A DNA stretch of 64,000 bases from Pedobacter cryoconitis (lineage in GTDB: Bacteria; Bacteroidota; Bacteroidia; Sphingobacteriales; Sphingobacteriaceae): positions 1 through 64,000 of the forward strand of contig NZ_JACHCG010000007.1 in assembly GCF_014200595.1 (NCBI RefSeq). The letters run 5' to 3'. A program made the position numbers and the translations under genes. Of the stretch, positions 1 to 9,868 are shown piece after piece (positions within the stretch are counted from its first letter, which is position 1; the number at the start of each line of letters is the position of its first letter). The notes under the pieces are model-generated. The model had not been told where the DNA came from. It searched no databases and worked only from the letters and a program-made list of their open reading frames with translations.

Positions 1-43
1 GATGGTACTGCGGTAACACGTGGGAGAGTAGGTCGGTGCCAAA
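1..43 (+). rRNA. rrf: 5S ribosomal RNA, 3' end only
   Basis: The first bases read as the last third of a bacterial 5S rRNA: GATGGTACTGCGG, a short arm, then GGGAGAGTAGGTCGGTGCC, which matches the helix IV/V and 3' closing strand of 5S. The 5' two thirds lie outside the window, so an rRNA operon probably ends here. A GAAA-loop terminator follows within ten bases. The exact mature 3' end is uncertain by a few bases. Confidence 0.85.
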
Positions 44-51
44 TCTTAAAG

Positions 52-80
52 AAAGCCTGTAGGAAACTACAGGCTTTTCT
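52..80 (+). terminator. Rho-independent terminator of the rRNA operon
   Basis: An 11-bp perfect stem (AAAGCCTGTAG, 52-62, with CTACAGGCTTT, 67-77) closes a GAAA tetraloop and is followed by a short T-rich tract. It sits directly after the 5S rRNA end, where an rRNA operon terminator is expected. Confidence 0.85.
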
Positions 81-257
81 TGTTATAGGACATTTCTAAA
101 TGCATTTATAACCTTTTTTTATAACAATCAGACCCTTTCATACGTTGTATGAACAGATCCACGAAATTCTTTAATAATTTAACCTTATGCAATAACATTT
201 TTTAAGCTTAATCTGCTATTAAATGGTGTCAGAAAGGCATTATGAAATAATTTTGGT

Positions 258-265
258 TATCTTTG
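258..265 (+). promoter_or_regulatory. Candidate -7 promoter element for the desaturase gene
   Basis: TATCTTTG matches the Bacteroidota -7 consensus TAnnTTTG and lies 24 bases before the desaturase ATG. A second match, TAATTTTG, is at 248-255. No clear TTG element is seen at the -33 spacing for either, so the choice between them is open. The rest of the 81-289 spacer shows nothing else recognisable. Confidence 0.4.
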
Positions 266-289
266 GTGTTAAACTAAAACACACATATA

Positions 290-1270
290 ATGAGTTTTTT
301 TGCTGAAAAAAGACGGGAAGTAATGCTTCACATTGAGCAATATATGCTTGATATGATGGATACTTACCTGAAACCGATTGATACTAATTGGCAGCCAACT
401 GATTTTTTGCCTGTTTCTACCAGTGATACTTTTATTCAAGACATAAAATCCCTTCGCGAAACTGCAAATGACCTTTCATACGATCTTGTTGCCGTGCTAA
501 TTGGCGATACTATTACAGAAGAAGCTTTACCTACTTATGAATCATGGTTATCCATGGTTGATGGTATTTCAAGAAATGAACAGGGTGGTTGGATGAAATG
601 GGTACGTCACTGGACTGCTGAAGAGAACAGACATGGAGATTTGTTAAACAGATACCTTTATTTATCAGGTCGTGTTGATATGCGCCAAATGGAAATCTCT
701 ACGCAATATCTGATTGCTGATGGTTTTGACATTGGTACTGGACATGATCCTTACCGTAACTTTATTTATACAAGTTTTCAGGAACTTGCAACAAATGTAT
801 CTCACCGCAGAGTAGCTTCTTTAGCTAAAAAAGACGGTGATACTTTACTTTCCAAAATCTGTGGTGTCATTGCCTCTGATGAAGCAAGGCACGCCAAGGC
901 TTATAAAGACTTTATGTCTAAAATCTTTGAAGTAGATCCTAGTGAAGCTATGATTGCTTTCGAAGATATGATGCGGATGAAGATTGTTATGCCTGCTCAC
1001 TTCCTGAGAGAAATGGGGATGAAAATGGGACAGACTTTCGGTCACTTTACTGATGCTGCACAACGCCTGGGTGTTTACACAGCAGTTGACTATGTGGAGA
1101 TCATGCAGCAGCTTATTGTAGAGTGGAAAATAGAAAGTATGCAAGACCTGAATGAAGCAGGTGAAAAAGCCCGTGATTATATCATGGCTCTGCCAAGCCG
1201 CTTATTACGTGTTGCAGAGAGAATGAAGACTCCAACAATGGATTACAAATTCAGCTGGATACACGCTTAA
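290..1270 (+). CDS. Acyl-ACP desaturase (ferritin-like diiron enzyme)
   Basis: Probable acyl-[acyl-carrier-protein] desaturase, a soluble enzyme that uses O2 and reduced ferredoxin to put a cis double bond into saturated acyl-ACP, supplying unsaturated membrane lipid. The 326 residues carry both diiron motifs of the family: EENRH (111-115) and DEARH (197-201), with further likely ligands Glu77/78 and Glu165. Spacing and length agree with the plant stearoyl-ACP desaturase fold. There is no signal peptide or membrane segment, so it should be cytosolic. It is a single-gene unit between the rRNA operon terminator and a strong hairpin. Substrate chain length and double-bond position cannot be told from sequence. 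The ATG at 290 is the first in frame and follows candidate promoter elements. Confidence 0.9.
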   Translation: MSFFAEKRREVMLHIEQYMLDMMDTYLKPIDTNWQPTDFLPVSTSDTFIQDIKSLRETANDLSYDLVAVLIGDTITEEALPTYESWLSMVDGISRNEQGGWMKWVRHWTAEENRHGDLLNRYLYLSGRVDMRQMEISTQYLIADGFDIGTGHDPYRNFIYTSFQELATNVSHRRVASLAKKDGDTLLSKICGVIASDEARHAKAYKDFMSKIFEVDPSEAMIAFEDMMRMKIVMPAHFLREMGMKMGQTFGHFTDAAQRLGVYTAVDYVEIMQQLIVEWKIESMQDLNEAGEKARDYIMALPSRLLRVAERMKTPTMDYKFSWIHA

Positions 1271-1313
1271 TGCTAAAAACAAAATAATTCCGATACTAAC
1301 CGTAGAAGAACAT

Positions 1314-1360
1314 CGTATAATAAGAAAGGCCCGGATTATCCGGGCCTTTCTTATTATACG
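1314..1360. terminator. Long perfect hairpin, terminator of the desaturase gene
   Basis: A perfect 22-bp inverted repeat (1314-1335 with 1339-1360) closes a three-base loop. The centre is GC-rich (AGGCCCGGA) and the outer part is A/T, so transcripts from either strand would end in a U-rich stretch. It lies 44 bases after the desaturase stop codon. The remaining spacer up to 1536 is AT-rich with no gene. Confidence 0.8.
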
Positions 1361-1536
1361 GCTCTTTTATGCTAATTTTTTATTTAAGTGAATTTATGTT
1401 ATTGTTTATAGATTAACTATTTGTCTATATAAGAATTATGTTTTTATGTTATTTTCTTGTTGTATATATTTATGTCGTCAAATGTCTTATTTGATTAATC
1501 CATATCTTCTATACTATTTAAAACGCAAAATTAAAC

Positions 1537-3192
1537 ATGAAACGTTACTTAATTGCCGCAGCTGTTTTTCTTTCTGCCTGTTCTAAAAACACGATGCCTG
1601 ATCCTGAATCTGGTATTGCTGATTCCAAAGTTAATCATGCAATTGTACACTCTGCCCCAGGTGACGTTGTGGGTAAAATTACAGTCGGATACCAGGGATG
1701 GTTTTCCTGTGCAGGTGATGGCTCACCATTTAGCTTTTTCTGGTGGCACTGGGCTCAGGGTAATAATTTTCCTACTGGTGAGGCCAGTAGTATTGGAATT
1801 AAGTCGTGGCCTGATATGCGCGAGTTTACTACTTCCTTCCAGACTGGTTTCCCCAACCTGAACAATGGTCAGCCGGCAAAGTTATTTTCATCTTATACAG
1901 ATCAAACCATGGACACTCATTTCCGCTGGATGGAAGAGAACGGTATTGATGTTGCAGCGCTTCAACGCTTTAATCCTGCCGGTGGTGAAGGGCCTATGCG
2001 TGATGCAATAACTGCAAAAGTAAAAACTGCTGCTGAGGCTCACCATCGTAAGTTCTACATTATGTATGATGTAAGTGGCTGGGATGGCATGTCAACACAA
2101 ATTAAAGCAGACTGGAATAATAAAATGTCTGCGTATACTTCTTCCTCAGCGTATGCTGTTCAAAATGGTAAACCTGTTGTTTGTATTTGGGGATTGGGGT
2201 TTAAAGACAATAGCCGCCCGTTTTCGGCGGAAGAATGTCTGGATGTAGTCAACTGGTTCAAAAGTAAAGGTTGTTATGTAATCGGTGGAGTGCCAGGTCG
2301 CTGGAGAAGTGAAAATGAACACCGTCCAGGTTTTGAAGCCGTTTATAAAGCACTGAATATGATTACGCCCTGGATGATTGGAAATATAGGTACTATTGAA
2401 GATGAAGATAGATTCTATCAAAATACTGTGATGGGTGATCAGGCTTACTGTGATGCAAATGGTATTGATTATCAGGCTTGCATATTACCTGGTGATTTAC
2501 AGGAGCGTCAGCGTCAGCACGGTGAATTTATGTGGAGACAGTTTTATAACAGGGTTAAAGGTGGCGTACAGGGAATATACATCTCCATGTTCGATGAGTT
2601 TAATGAAGGGAATCAAATTGCTAAAACTGCTGAAAATAATTTTATGGTGCCGGCGGGTTCAAAGTTTCTGGGGCTGGATGAAGATGGTGTAGTTTGTTCT
2701 TCTGATTATTACCTGAGGCTTACTAATGATGGCGGCAAGATGCTAAAAGGGATTATCCCGCTTACCCCAAACAGACCTACTGAGCCTGTCAAAGGTGGTG
2801 GCCAGGTTTATTTACCACCATTTGGTCAGACTGTAAGTATCATGGGCTCAAATGGTGCTTATGTAAGTAGTCAAAACGGCGTTAATCCAATGAATTGTGT
2901 GAATAAAGTAGCTGGTGGATGGGAGTTATTTACAATCGTAAATGCTGGCAATGGCAAAGTTGCATTAATGAATAATGGTAAATATGTATCCTCAGAAAAT
3001 GGCGCAGGGAGTATTACTTGTAAACGGACTGCAATTGGTATCTGGGAGCAGTTTACTTACACGAAGAATCTGGCTGGCGAGGTAACTTTTATGGGAAGTA
3101 ATGGTAAGTTCATTTCTTCAGAAAATGGACTTCAGGCAATGACCTGCAAAAATGCAGTTGCCGGGCCATGGGAAAAATTCAAGCTTAATTAA
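1537..3192 (+). CDS. Lipoprotein glycoside hydrolase, GH71/GH99-like, with fascin-like lectin tail
   Basis: Predicted surface or periplasmic lipoprotein of 551 residues. A short signal peptide ends in a lipobox (LSAC, Cys15). Residues about 45-400 resemble the GH71/GH99-like (endo-alpha-mannosidase-like) TIM-barrel family: a start GYQGWF, the stretch WMEENGIDVAALQRF, a strand FYIMYDVSGWDG, and a late segment IYISMFDEFNEGN typical of these proteins. Residues about 434-551 hold three repeats of roughly 41 residues, each with an MxxNGxYVSSENG-like core and a W(E)xF end, which reads as a beta-trefoil of the fascin or actin-crosslinking type and probably binds carbohydrate. The gene stands alone, with no SusCD pair next to it. 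The glycan target is unknown; alpha-mannan or a related polymer is only a family-level guess. Confidence 0.75.
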   Translation: MKRYLIAAAVFLSACSKNTMPDPESGIADSKVNHAIVHSAPGDVVGKITVGYQGWFSCAGDGSPFSFFWWHWAQGNNFPTGEASSIGIKSWPDMREFTTSFQTGFPNLNNGQPAKLFSSYTDQTMDTHFRWMEENGIDVAALQRFNPAGGEGPMRDAITAKVKTAAEAHHRKFYIMYDVSGWDGMSTQIKADWNNKMSAYTSSSAYAVQNGKPVVCIWGLGFKDNSRPFSAEECLDVVNWFKSKGCYVIGGVPGRWRSENEHRPGFEAVYKALNMITPWMIGNIGTIEDEDRFYQNTVMGDQAYCDANGIDYQACILPGDLQERQRQHGEFMWRQFYNRVKGGVQGIYISMFDEFNEGNQIAKTAENNFMVPAGSKFLGLDEDGVVCSSDYYLRLTNDGGKMLKGIIPLTPNRPTEPVKGGGQVYLPPFGQTVSIMGSNGAYVSSQNGVNPMNCVNKVAGGWELFTIVNAGNGKVALMNNGKYVSSENGAGSITCKRTAIGIWEQFTYTKNLAGEVTFMGSNGKFISSENGLQAMTCKNAVAGPWEKFKLN

Positions 3193-3210
3193 CAGCTGTT
3201 AAACTTTATG

Positions 3211-3245
3211 AAGCGCCTGTATCATTTAAATACAGGCGCTTTTTT
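3211..3245. terminator. Bidirectional terminator between convergent genes
   Basis: AGCGCCTGTA (3212-3221) pairs with TACAGGCGCT (3231-3240) and is followed by T6. On the other strand the stem is preceded by the end of icmF, two bases away. It can serve both the GH99-like gene and icmF. Confidence 0.85.
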
Positions 3246-3246
3246 A

Positions 3247-6200
3247 TTACATATTTCTTCTGTATTGTCCGCCTACCTCATACAAGGCATTGGAAATCTG
3301 TCCAAGGGAACAAATTTTGCAAGCTTCCATTAAAGCTTCGAAGGTATTTCCTCCGGTAATGGCTATCTTTTGTAATTCCTTCAATGCTGCTACTGTATGG
3401 TCTGCATTCCTTTTTTGGAATTCATCCAAAGCAGCAATCTGAAATTGTTTCTCTTCTTCCGTTGCCCGGATAATTTCGCCGGGAACAACTGTTGGTGATC
3501 CGTTTTTATTTAAGAATGTATTTACACCTACAATCGGATACTCTCCGTTATGTTTCAAGGTTTCATAATACAAACTTTCTTCCTGGATCTTACCACGCTG
3601 ATACATAGTTTCCATTGCTCCTAAAACACCACCGCGGTCATTGATCCTTTTAAATTCAGCTAATACAGCCTCTTCCACCAAATCTGTTAAGTCTTCAATA
3701 ATAAAGGCACCTTGTAATGGATTTTCATTCTTAGCTAATCCTAATTCTCTGTTAATGATCAGCTGGATCGCCATTGCCCTTCTTACAGAATCTTCTGTTG
3801 GTGTGGTAATCGCCTCATCATAAGCATTGGTATGCAGTGAATTACAGTTGTCATAGATCGCATATAAGGCCTGTAACGTAGTTCTGATATCATTGAAATC
3901 AATTTCCTGCGCATGCAAAGATCTGCCTGAAGTCTGAATATGATATTTAAGCTTCTGTGAACGGTCATTTCCTTTATACTTGTTCTTGATCGCCTTCGCC
4001 CAGATACGTCTGGCTACGCGGCCTATTACCGCATATTCAGGATCTATTCCATTAGAGAAGAAGAAAGATAAGTTAGGCGCAAAATCATCGATGTGCATGC
4101 CTCTGCTCAGGTAGTATTCTACAAAAGTAAACCCGTTACTTAAAGTAAAAGCCAGTTGAGATATTGGGTTCGCACCGGCCTCGGCAATGTGATATCCTGA
4201 GATAGAAACAGAATAGAAATTTCTTACTTTCTCATCAATAAAGTATTTCTGAATATCCCCCATCATCCTCAGCGCAAACTCTGTAGAGAAGATACAGGTA
4301 TTTTGTGCCTGGTCTTCTTTAAGAATATCTGCTTGTACTGTACCGCGAACAGTACTAATCGCATAGGCACGAATTTTAGCATAAACATCGGCTGGTAAAA
4401 CCTGGTCACCTGTTACGCCCAGCAGTAATAAACCAAGTCCATTATTACCTTCCGGCAAAACACCACTGTAAACAGGTCTTTTAATTTTCTTTTCTTTATA
4501 GATTTGAGTTATCTTCTCTTTAACCTCGTCTAACAGTTCATGTTCGATAATGTATTTTTCGCATTGCTGATCAATGGCCACATTCATAAAGAAGCCTAAC
4601 AACATAGGGGCAGGGCCATTAATTGTCATGGAAACAGAGGTCGATGAAGCACACAGATCGAAACCTGAATACAATTTCTTCGCATCATCCAGTGTCGCAA
4701 TACTGACCCCTGAATTCCCTATTTTACCATAAATATCCGGTCTGATATGCGGATCTTCACCATACAGGGTTACCGAGTCAAATGCAGTGGATAAACGGTG
4801 TGCAGGTTGTCCAAGGGATACATAGTGGAAACGTTTGTTGGTTCTTTCCGGGCCGCCTTCTCCGGCAAACATTCTGGTTGGGTCTTCTCCATCACGTTTC
4901 AGTGGAAATACACCTGCTGCATAAGGGAATTCACCAGGTACATTTTCTGTTAATAACCAGCGCAGGATATCTCCCCAGTCTTTATATCTTGGCAGAGAAA
5001 CTTTAGGGATTTTAAGCTGTGATAAAGATTCATAGAATAATGGTTGTTTAATTTCCTTATCCCTGACTTTATATACAAAGTATTCTTCTTTATATTTTTG
5101 AACAGTTTCTGGCCATTCTCGCAATAACCTGCGGCATTGTCCATCTAATTGTTCCTCTAAGTGATTATAGATGTCCTTCAGTGAAGTTTTTAAAGGTTCT
5201 GTATCTTTCCCTTTCTTTGTAGACTTTTCGTCTTCACAAAGCTCCAGGACACCACTCAGCTGATAAAGCTTTCTGGCAATACCGCTTTGAAGGTCAACCC
5301 ATTCATTATAAGCCTGGCTTGATTCTGCAATTTCTGCCAGATATCTTGAACGGTCTGGTGGAATAATGTAGATTTTCTCTGATTGACCTGCTGTCATCAG
5401 CATCCTTGCTTTGAAATCTGTTCCAGTGCGTTCTTTAATCTTCGCCATCAGGGCAGTAAACAGGTTGTTCATTCCGGGATCATTGAACTGAGAAGCCATC
5501 GTACCAAATACTGGAATGGTATCATCTTTCGCTTCAAACAGGTTATGATTCCTTTTATATTGTTTGCGGACATCACGCAAAGCGTCTAAGGCTCCGCGTT
5601 TATCAAACTTGTTAATAGCTACCAAATCGGCAAAGTCAAGCATGTCAATTTTCTCCAATTGTGTTGCTGCACCAAATTCCGGTGTCATCACATATAAGGA
5701 AACGTCGCAATGCTCTGTGATTTCTGTATCAGACTGGCCAATACCAGAGGTTTCGACAATGATCATATCATAACCGGCAGCTTTACAGATATCAATGCTT
5801 TCCTGTACATTGACAGATAAAGCTAAATTGGCCTGTCTTGTGGCCAGTGAGCGCATATAAATCCTTGGATTATTAATAGCATTCATCCTGATCCGGTCAC
5901 CAAGTAATGCACCGCCTGTTTTTCGCTTGGAAGGGTCAACAGAGATAATCGCTAAAGTTTTATCCTTGACTTCCATCAGGAAACGTCTCACCAGTTCATC
6001 TACCAGTGAAGACTTTCCGGAACCACCAGTACCGGTAATCCCTAATACAGGGGCCTGGCTTTTGCTGGTCAGCACTTTCAATTCATTGACGAATGTTTGC
6101 GCACCCACAGGATCATTTTCAGCTACAGTAATTGCAGAAGCAATACTTCTCACCTCTTTGCGGGGAATCATCTCCAATTCATTGGTAATCGATTTGGTCG

Positions 6201-6639
6201 TAATGAAATCAGTTTGCTCCAGCATATTATTGATCATTCCCTGTAAGCCCATTGTCCGGCCATCGTCAGGAGAGTAGATCCGGGTAATCCCGTAAGCTTG
6301 CAGTTCGGCAATTTCGACAGGTAAAATCACGCCACCTCCACCTGCAAATATCTTGATCTTTGTAGCTCCTTTTTCCTGGAGCAGATCATACATGTATTTG
6401 AAATATTCAAGGTGCCCGCCCTGATAGGAGGTCATAGCTATACCTTGGACATCTTCCTGGATCGCACAGTTGACAACTTCCTCTACAGATCTGTTGTGAC
6501 CGAGATGGATAACTTCCGCTCCTGAAGATTGCAGAATACGGCGCATGATATTTATCGTTGCATCGTGTCCGTCGAAAAGGGCCGCTGCTGTTACAAAACG
6601 AATTTTATTTTTGGGTACGTAGCTCTTAATTGGTTCCAT
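3247..6639 (-). CDS. icmF: Fused isobutyryl-CoA mutase, B12-dependent
   Basis: A 1130-residue natural fusion of cobalamin-binding domain, G-protein chaperone and acyl-CoA mutase. Residues about 12-140 are the B12 domain with DGHD (Asp23, His25 as the base-off cobalt ligand). Residues about 195-440 are a MeaB-type GTPase with a P-loop GTGGSGKS (203-210) and NKFD. Residues about 560-1130 form the mutase barrel. IcmF interconverts isobutyryl-CoA and n-butyryl-CoA (some members act on isovaleryl/pivalyl-CoA), and the GTPase gates cofactor loading and repair. The order B12-GTPase-mutase and the length match the IcmF family and differ from methylmalonyl-CoA mutase, which lacks the GTPase. The cell would need cobalamin, but no B12 riboswitch is visible upstream. 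Start ATG at 6639 gives a family-typical N terminus. Confidence 0.92.
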   Translation of the reverse strand: MEPIKSYVPKNKIRFVTAAALFDGHDATINIMRRILQSSGAEVIHLGHNRSVEEVVNCAIQEDVQGIAMTSYQGGHLEYFKYMYDLLQEKGATKIKIFAGGGGVILPVEIAELQAYGITRIYSPDDGRTMGLQGMINNMLEQTDFITTKSITNELEMIPRKEVRSIASAITVAENDPVGAQTFVNELKVLTSKSQAPVLGITGTGGSGKSSLVDELVRRFLMEVKDKTLAIISVDPSKRKTGGALLGDRIRMNAINNPRIYMRSLATRQANLALSVNVQESIDICKAAGYDMIIVETSGIGQSDTEITEHCDVSLYVMTPEFGAATQLEKIDMLDFADLVAINKFDKRGALDALRDVRKQYKRNHNLFEAKDDTIPVFGTMASQFNDPGMNNLFTALMAKIKERTGTDFKARMLMTAGQSEKIYIIPPDRSRYLAEIAESSQAYNEWVDLQSGIARKLYQLSGVLELCEDEKSTKKGKDTEPLKTSLKDIYNHLEEQLDGQCRRLLREWPETVQKYKEEYFVYKVRDKEIKQPLFYESLSQLKIPKVSLPRYKDWGDILRWLLTENVPGEFPYAAGVFPLKRDGEDPTRMFAGEGGPERTNKRFHYVSLGQPAHRLSTAFDSVTLYGEDPHIRPDIYGKIGNSGVSIATLDDAKKLYSGFDLCASSTSVSMTINGPAPMLLGFFMNVAIDQQCEKYIIEHELLDEVKEKITQIYKEKKIKRPVYSGVLPEGNNGLGLLLLGVTGDQVLPADVYAKIRAYAISTVRGTVQADILKEDQAQNTCIFSTEFALRMMGDIQKYFIDEKVRNFYSVSISGYHIAEAGANPISQLAFTLSNGFTFVEYYLSRGMHIDDFAPNLSFFFSNGIDPEYAVIGRVARRIWAKAIKNKYKGNDRSQKLKYHIQTSGRSLHAQEIDFNDIRTTLQALYAIYDNCNSLHTNAYDEAITTPTEDSVRRAMAIQLIINRELGLAKNENPLQGAFIIEDLTDLVEEAVLAEFKRINDRGGVLGAMETMYQRGKIQEESLYYETLKHNGEYPIVGVNTFLNKNGSPTVVPGEIIRATEEEKQFQIAALDEFQKRNADHTVAALKELQKIAITGGNTFEALMEACKICSLGQISNALYEVGGQYRRNM

Positions 6640-6760
6640 TAAAGAAATTATATTTGGTCAGTAAAGTTAATAAAAACTATATAGCAAGTTTGATTATTGA
6701 AAGTCAAAATAATATATAACTGCTGATCTGTTAGCTTTTAAAATATATAAGGCACAAAAA

Positions 6761-6824
6761 AAGACAAACCCTGGCTGGACTTACACAATTTTTTCAAATT
6801 ATGAGTGCGGAGAGCGTTTGTCTT
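6761..6824 (-). terminator. Possible terminator of the PafA-like gene
   Basis: Read on the minus strand, AAGACAAAC (6816-6824) pairs with GTTTGTCTT (6761-6769), which runs into a T tract. The stem is only 9 bp and the loop is long (about 46 bases), so this is a weak call. It lies just after the stop of the phosphatase gene. Confidence 0.4.
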
Positions 6825-6830
6825 GTTATT

Positions 6831-8489
6831 TTATTGATGCGTAAGCTCTGTAATAGGTTCCCCTACACAGCCGCTTGGCATTTGAATATGAAGCATTGCT
6901 GCTATGGTAGCTGCAATATCTGTCATGTGATGTGTTTGATTGGTTTTTCCGGGCTTGACATTCCAGCCCATAAAAACAAGCGGGATATGTGCATCGTATG
7001 GATTCCATGCACCATGTGTGGTTCCTGTTTTTCCACCGTCAAACCAGTTTGGCTGTAAAATGAAATAGATATCTCCGCTGCGACGTGCATTGTATCCGTT
7101 AGTAATCATTTGTTTTTGGACAGCAGTCAATGTGCTTTCCGAAATACGGGCTAAGTCTACAGCATCAGCGAATCCTTCAAGCGTCCTTAAATACTCAATA
7201 GAAGCAGATTTCATCGCTGTGAAATCGATTTGTTTGAAATCCGGGTTCTGGTGGTTGAAGATAATCTGGTTGTTCATAGCTAACAACACAGGCTTTTTAA
7301 TCTTAAATTTGCTTTCCAGATAGGTATTCAAACTGGTTACAATAGCTTTATCATCTACTACGCCACCTGGCAGTTTATTTTCTTTCATAAATCCAGGAAC
7401 GTGTGCTGCACCATGATCTGCTGAAAGGAATAAAAGATAATTTCCTTTACCTACTGTTTTATCCAGATAATTGAAAAAGTCTTCCAGATCTTTGTCCAGA
7501 CGCAGGTAAGTATCTTCTGCCTCGATTGAATTCGGCCCGTATTGATGACCTATATAATCAGTCGAAGAACAGCTTACTGCTAAGAAATCGGTAATGTTAT
7601 CCTGACCCAGATCTTCTGCCCTGATCGCTACTTTGGCAAGGTCAAGTGTAATTGTATTTCCGTAAGGAGTACTTCTGATCATGTCATAGTTCTTGCCTGC
7701 GTATAGTTTTAAAGGGTGAGGGAAAGTTGGCGTTTGTTCTCCTTTGGTTTTGCCTTCATAGTCTTTATTATCAGCTGTGCTTTGTGTATAGCTTTCAATT
7801 GGATAAAGTGTATTCCAGTTTTGCTCATAATATTTGTTGGCCATTTTCAGCTTATTGTAATCCTGTACCCAGGCTGGAAGCTGAGACATGTAATAAGTAC
7901 TGGTAATCCAGTCGCCGGTTTGTCCGTCGTACCAGTAAGCGCCATTTGGGGTATGACCAGCCGGAAGGATTGATCCACGGTCTTTTAAGGAAATACCGAT
8001 TACTTTACCTTTGAAATTTGTAGCCAGACGCAGTTCATCTGTGATGGTACTGCTTAATAAATTTTTAGGCGACATCATACCTGCTCTGGTGGTTGAGCCT
8101 ACAGAAACTACTGAAGTATCTTCTGTACAGTAAACGTTTCTGTTTAATTGCGGGTCATACCAGTCATTGCCAACAATTCCGGTAATTGCAGGTACAGAAC
8201 CTGTATAAATACTAGAGTGCCCAACGGCAGTATAAGTAGGGGTATAAGGGATGAATGTATTTTCAGCTGAAAAGCCGTCGTTGATCAGACGTTTGAAACC
8301 TCCGTTTGAGTATCTGTCATAATAACGGTAAAGGTAGTCCCAGCGCATTTGATCGACAACTAATCCGATCACAAGTTTCGGGCGGTCAATGGTTGCAGGA
8401 TAAGTTCCTGTACTGTTTGTTTTTTTCTGTGCTAAAGTCACTGTGCACAAACAACAGAGTGCGGTAAATAACAGGTAAGTTTTCTTCAT
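6831..8489 (-). CDS. pafA: Alkaline phosphatase PafA-like
   Basis: A 552-residue exported phosphomonoesterase of the alkaline phosphatase superfamily, close in pattern to PafA of flavobacteria. A signal peptide ends near residue 20 (TLAQ). The mature start KLVIGLVVDQMRWDYLYRYY is typical of PafA. Thr87 in TYTAVGH is the probable nucleophile (PafA-type enzymes use Thr instead of Ser), and Asn108 in GNDWYD lies 21 residues later, the same spacing as Thr79/Asn100 in characterised PafA. Zn ligands include DQM (Asp46), SADHGAAH and the late GTTHG. It should release phosphate from organic esters in the periplasm, largely insensitive to phosphate in known homologues. It stands between icmF and folC without an obvious operon partner. 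Confidence 0.85.
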   Translation of the reverse strand: MKKTYLLFTALCCLCTVTLAQKKTNSTGTYPATIDRPKLVIGLVVDQMRWDYLYRYYDRYSNGGFKRLINDGFSAENTFIPYTPTYTAVGHSSIYTGSVPAITGIVGNDWYDPQLNRNVYCTEDTSVVSVGSTTRAGMMSPKNLLSSTITDELRLATNFKGKVIGISLKDRGSILPAGHTPNGAYWYDGQTGDWITSTYYMSQLPAWVQDYNKLKMANKYYEQNWNTLYPIESYTQSTADNKDYEGKTKGEQTPTFPHPLKLYAGKNYDMIRSTPYGNTITLDLAKVAIRAEDLGQDNITDFLAVSCSSTDYIGHQYGPNSIEAEDTYLRLDKDLEDFFNYLDKTVGKGNYLLFLSADHGAAHVPGFMKENKLPGGVVDDKAIVTSLNTYLESKFKIKKPVLLAMNNQIIFNHQNPDFKQIDFTAMKSASIEYLRTLEGFADAVDLARISESTLTAVQKQMITNGYNARRSGDIYFILQPNWFDGGKTGTTHGAWNPYDAHIPLVFMGWNVKPGKTNQTHHMTDIAATIAAMLHIQMPSGCVGEPITELTHQ

Positions 8490-8536
8490 CAGGGATTTAT
8501 TACATTATTTTATAGGATATGAAGCTTGAATAAGCT

Positions 8537-9823
8537 TTAAAGAACTTCTGCAACCACGAAGGTACTTCCGCCAACAAAAATCAGATCATCGGCTTCGGCA
8601 GTCGCTTTAGCTGCGTTCAAAGCTAAGGTTACTGTTTCGAAAACAGGGCCTTGTAACATAAATTTTGCCGCTTCTTCTGCTAACTGATGTGCAGGCATTG
8701 CTCTTTCCAGATCAGGCTGACAGAAGTAGTATTTTGCATTTGCCGGGAGCATTTCCAGTACACTGGTCACATCCTTATCGCCCAGCATCCCAATTACGAT
8801 ATGTAAATTGTGATATTCGGTCGCATTGATATTTTCCAGTACTTCCTGGATACCTGCAATATTATGCCCGGTATCACAAATAATTAAAGGATTTTCCTGA
8901 AGGGTTTGCCATCTGCCTTGTAAACCAGTGATTTCAACGGTATGGGCCAGACCGCTGTATACGGCTTCATCAGGGATATCAAAGCCATTCTGATTTAAAG
9001 TTAATACGGATTGTATGACTGTTAATACGTTTTTTAGCTGATAGAATCCGCTCAGATCCATTACAAGATCTTTAAACAGACAGGTATCTTTTTTATAGAC
9101 TGATGTTTTGAGTAGTCTGCCTTCGCGCACGGTATCCTGAACACGCAGCTCAGTATTGGCAAAAACCAATTCACTTGCTGTTTCTTTGGCTTCCTCTATA
9201 AATACCTGTGCAATTTCTTCTTGTCTTTCTCCGATTACAGCGGGTACACCCGGTTTGATAATCCCTGCTTTCTGACCAGCAATTTCAAACAATGTATTGC
9301 CTAATAAATTGGTGTGGTCGAAACTGATATTCGTAATTACTGATAATTCCGGATGAATGATATTTGTAGAATCTTTTCGACCGCCAAGGCCTACTTCAAT
9401 AATAGCTACATCAACTTTTTCTGCCTCGAAGTAAGCGAATGCCATTGCAACGGTTACCTCGAAAAAAGAAGGACTGATAGATTCGATCAGGTCTTTTTCC
9501 TGTGCGGTGTAGTCAATGACGAAACGCTCGGTCATCATCTCACCATTAACTCTGATCCTTTCTCTGAAATCTTTTAAATGGGGAGAGGTATATAAGCCGG
9601 TTTTATAACCAGCTTTCTGTAAAATAGCCGCAAGCATATGGGAGGTAGAACCTTTCCCGTTTGTACCGCCTACGTGTATAGTTTTAAATTTATCCTGAGG
9701 GTTTCCCAGGTTTTCACACAGCACGATCGTGTTGTGTAAATCCTTTTTCATTGCTGCTGCACCGATACGGGTAAACATTGGAAGTCTGCTGTACAGGTAG
9801 TCCAGGGTCTCTAAATAAGTCAT
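8537..9823 (-). CDS. folC: Bifunctional folylpolyglutamate synthase / dihydrofolate synthase
   Basis: A 428-residue Mur-ligase-type ATP-dependent enzyme that adds glutamate to dihydropteroate and then to reduced folates. The P-loop is GTNGKGST (53-60); the family sequence YTSPHLKDFRERI follows at 78-90, and DTGHN lies in the C-terminal domain. Length is normal. It follows the TonB-like gene by 45 bases but has its own -7 promoter candidate in that gap, so it may be both co-transcribed and independently expressed. Other folate-linked genes (pabB, pabC, fmt) lie elsewhere in the window. Confidence 0.92.
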   Translation of the reverse strand: MTYLETLDYLYSRLPMFTRIGAAAMKKDLHNTIVLCENLGNPQDKFKTIHVGGTNGKGSTSHMLAAILQKAGYKTGLYTSPHLKDFRERIRVNGEMMTERFVIDYTAQEKDLIESISPSFFEVTVAMAFAYFEAEKVDVAIIEVGLGGRKDSTNIIHPELSVITNISFDHTNLLGNTLFEIAGQKAGIIKPGVPAVIGERQEEIAQVFIEEAKETASELVFANTELRVQDTVREGRLLKTSVYKKDTCLFKDLVMDLSGFYQLKNVLTVIQSVLTLNQNGFDIPDEAVYSGLAHTVEITGLQGRWQTLQENPLIICDTGHNIAGIQEVLENINATEYHNLHIVIGMLGDKDVTSVLEMLPANAKYYFCQPDLERAMPAHQLAEEAAKFMLQGPVFETVTLALNAAKATAEADDLIFVGGSTFVVAEVL

Positions 9824-9844
9824 TGAAATGATTTGCTAAGGGTA

Positions 9845-9852
9845 CAAAAGTA
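9845..9852 (-). promoter_or_regulatory. Candidate -7 promoter element for folC
   Basis: On the minus strand TACTTTTG matches TAnnTTTG and ends 21 bases before the folC ATG, in the short gap after the TonB-like gene. No convincing -33 element is visible because the upstream sequence is coding. Confidence 0.35.
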
Positions 9853-9868
9853 TCAAAGAAACCGGATT

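Noticed and set aside
845..1144. 99-codon frame opposite the desaturase
   Set aside because: Antisense shadow of a clearly coding diiron enzyme gene.
6560..6580. Apparently broken B12-binding motif (DGHDAT instead of DxHxxG) in IcmF
   Set aside because: As I recall, IcmF proteins generally carry DGHDA-type sequence here, so this looks like a family feature and not damage.
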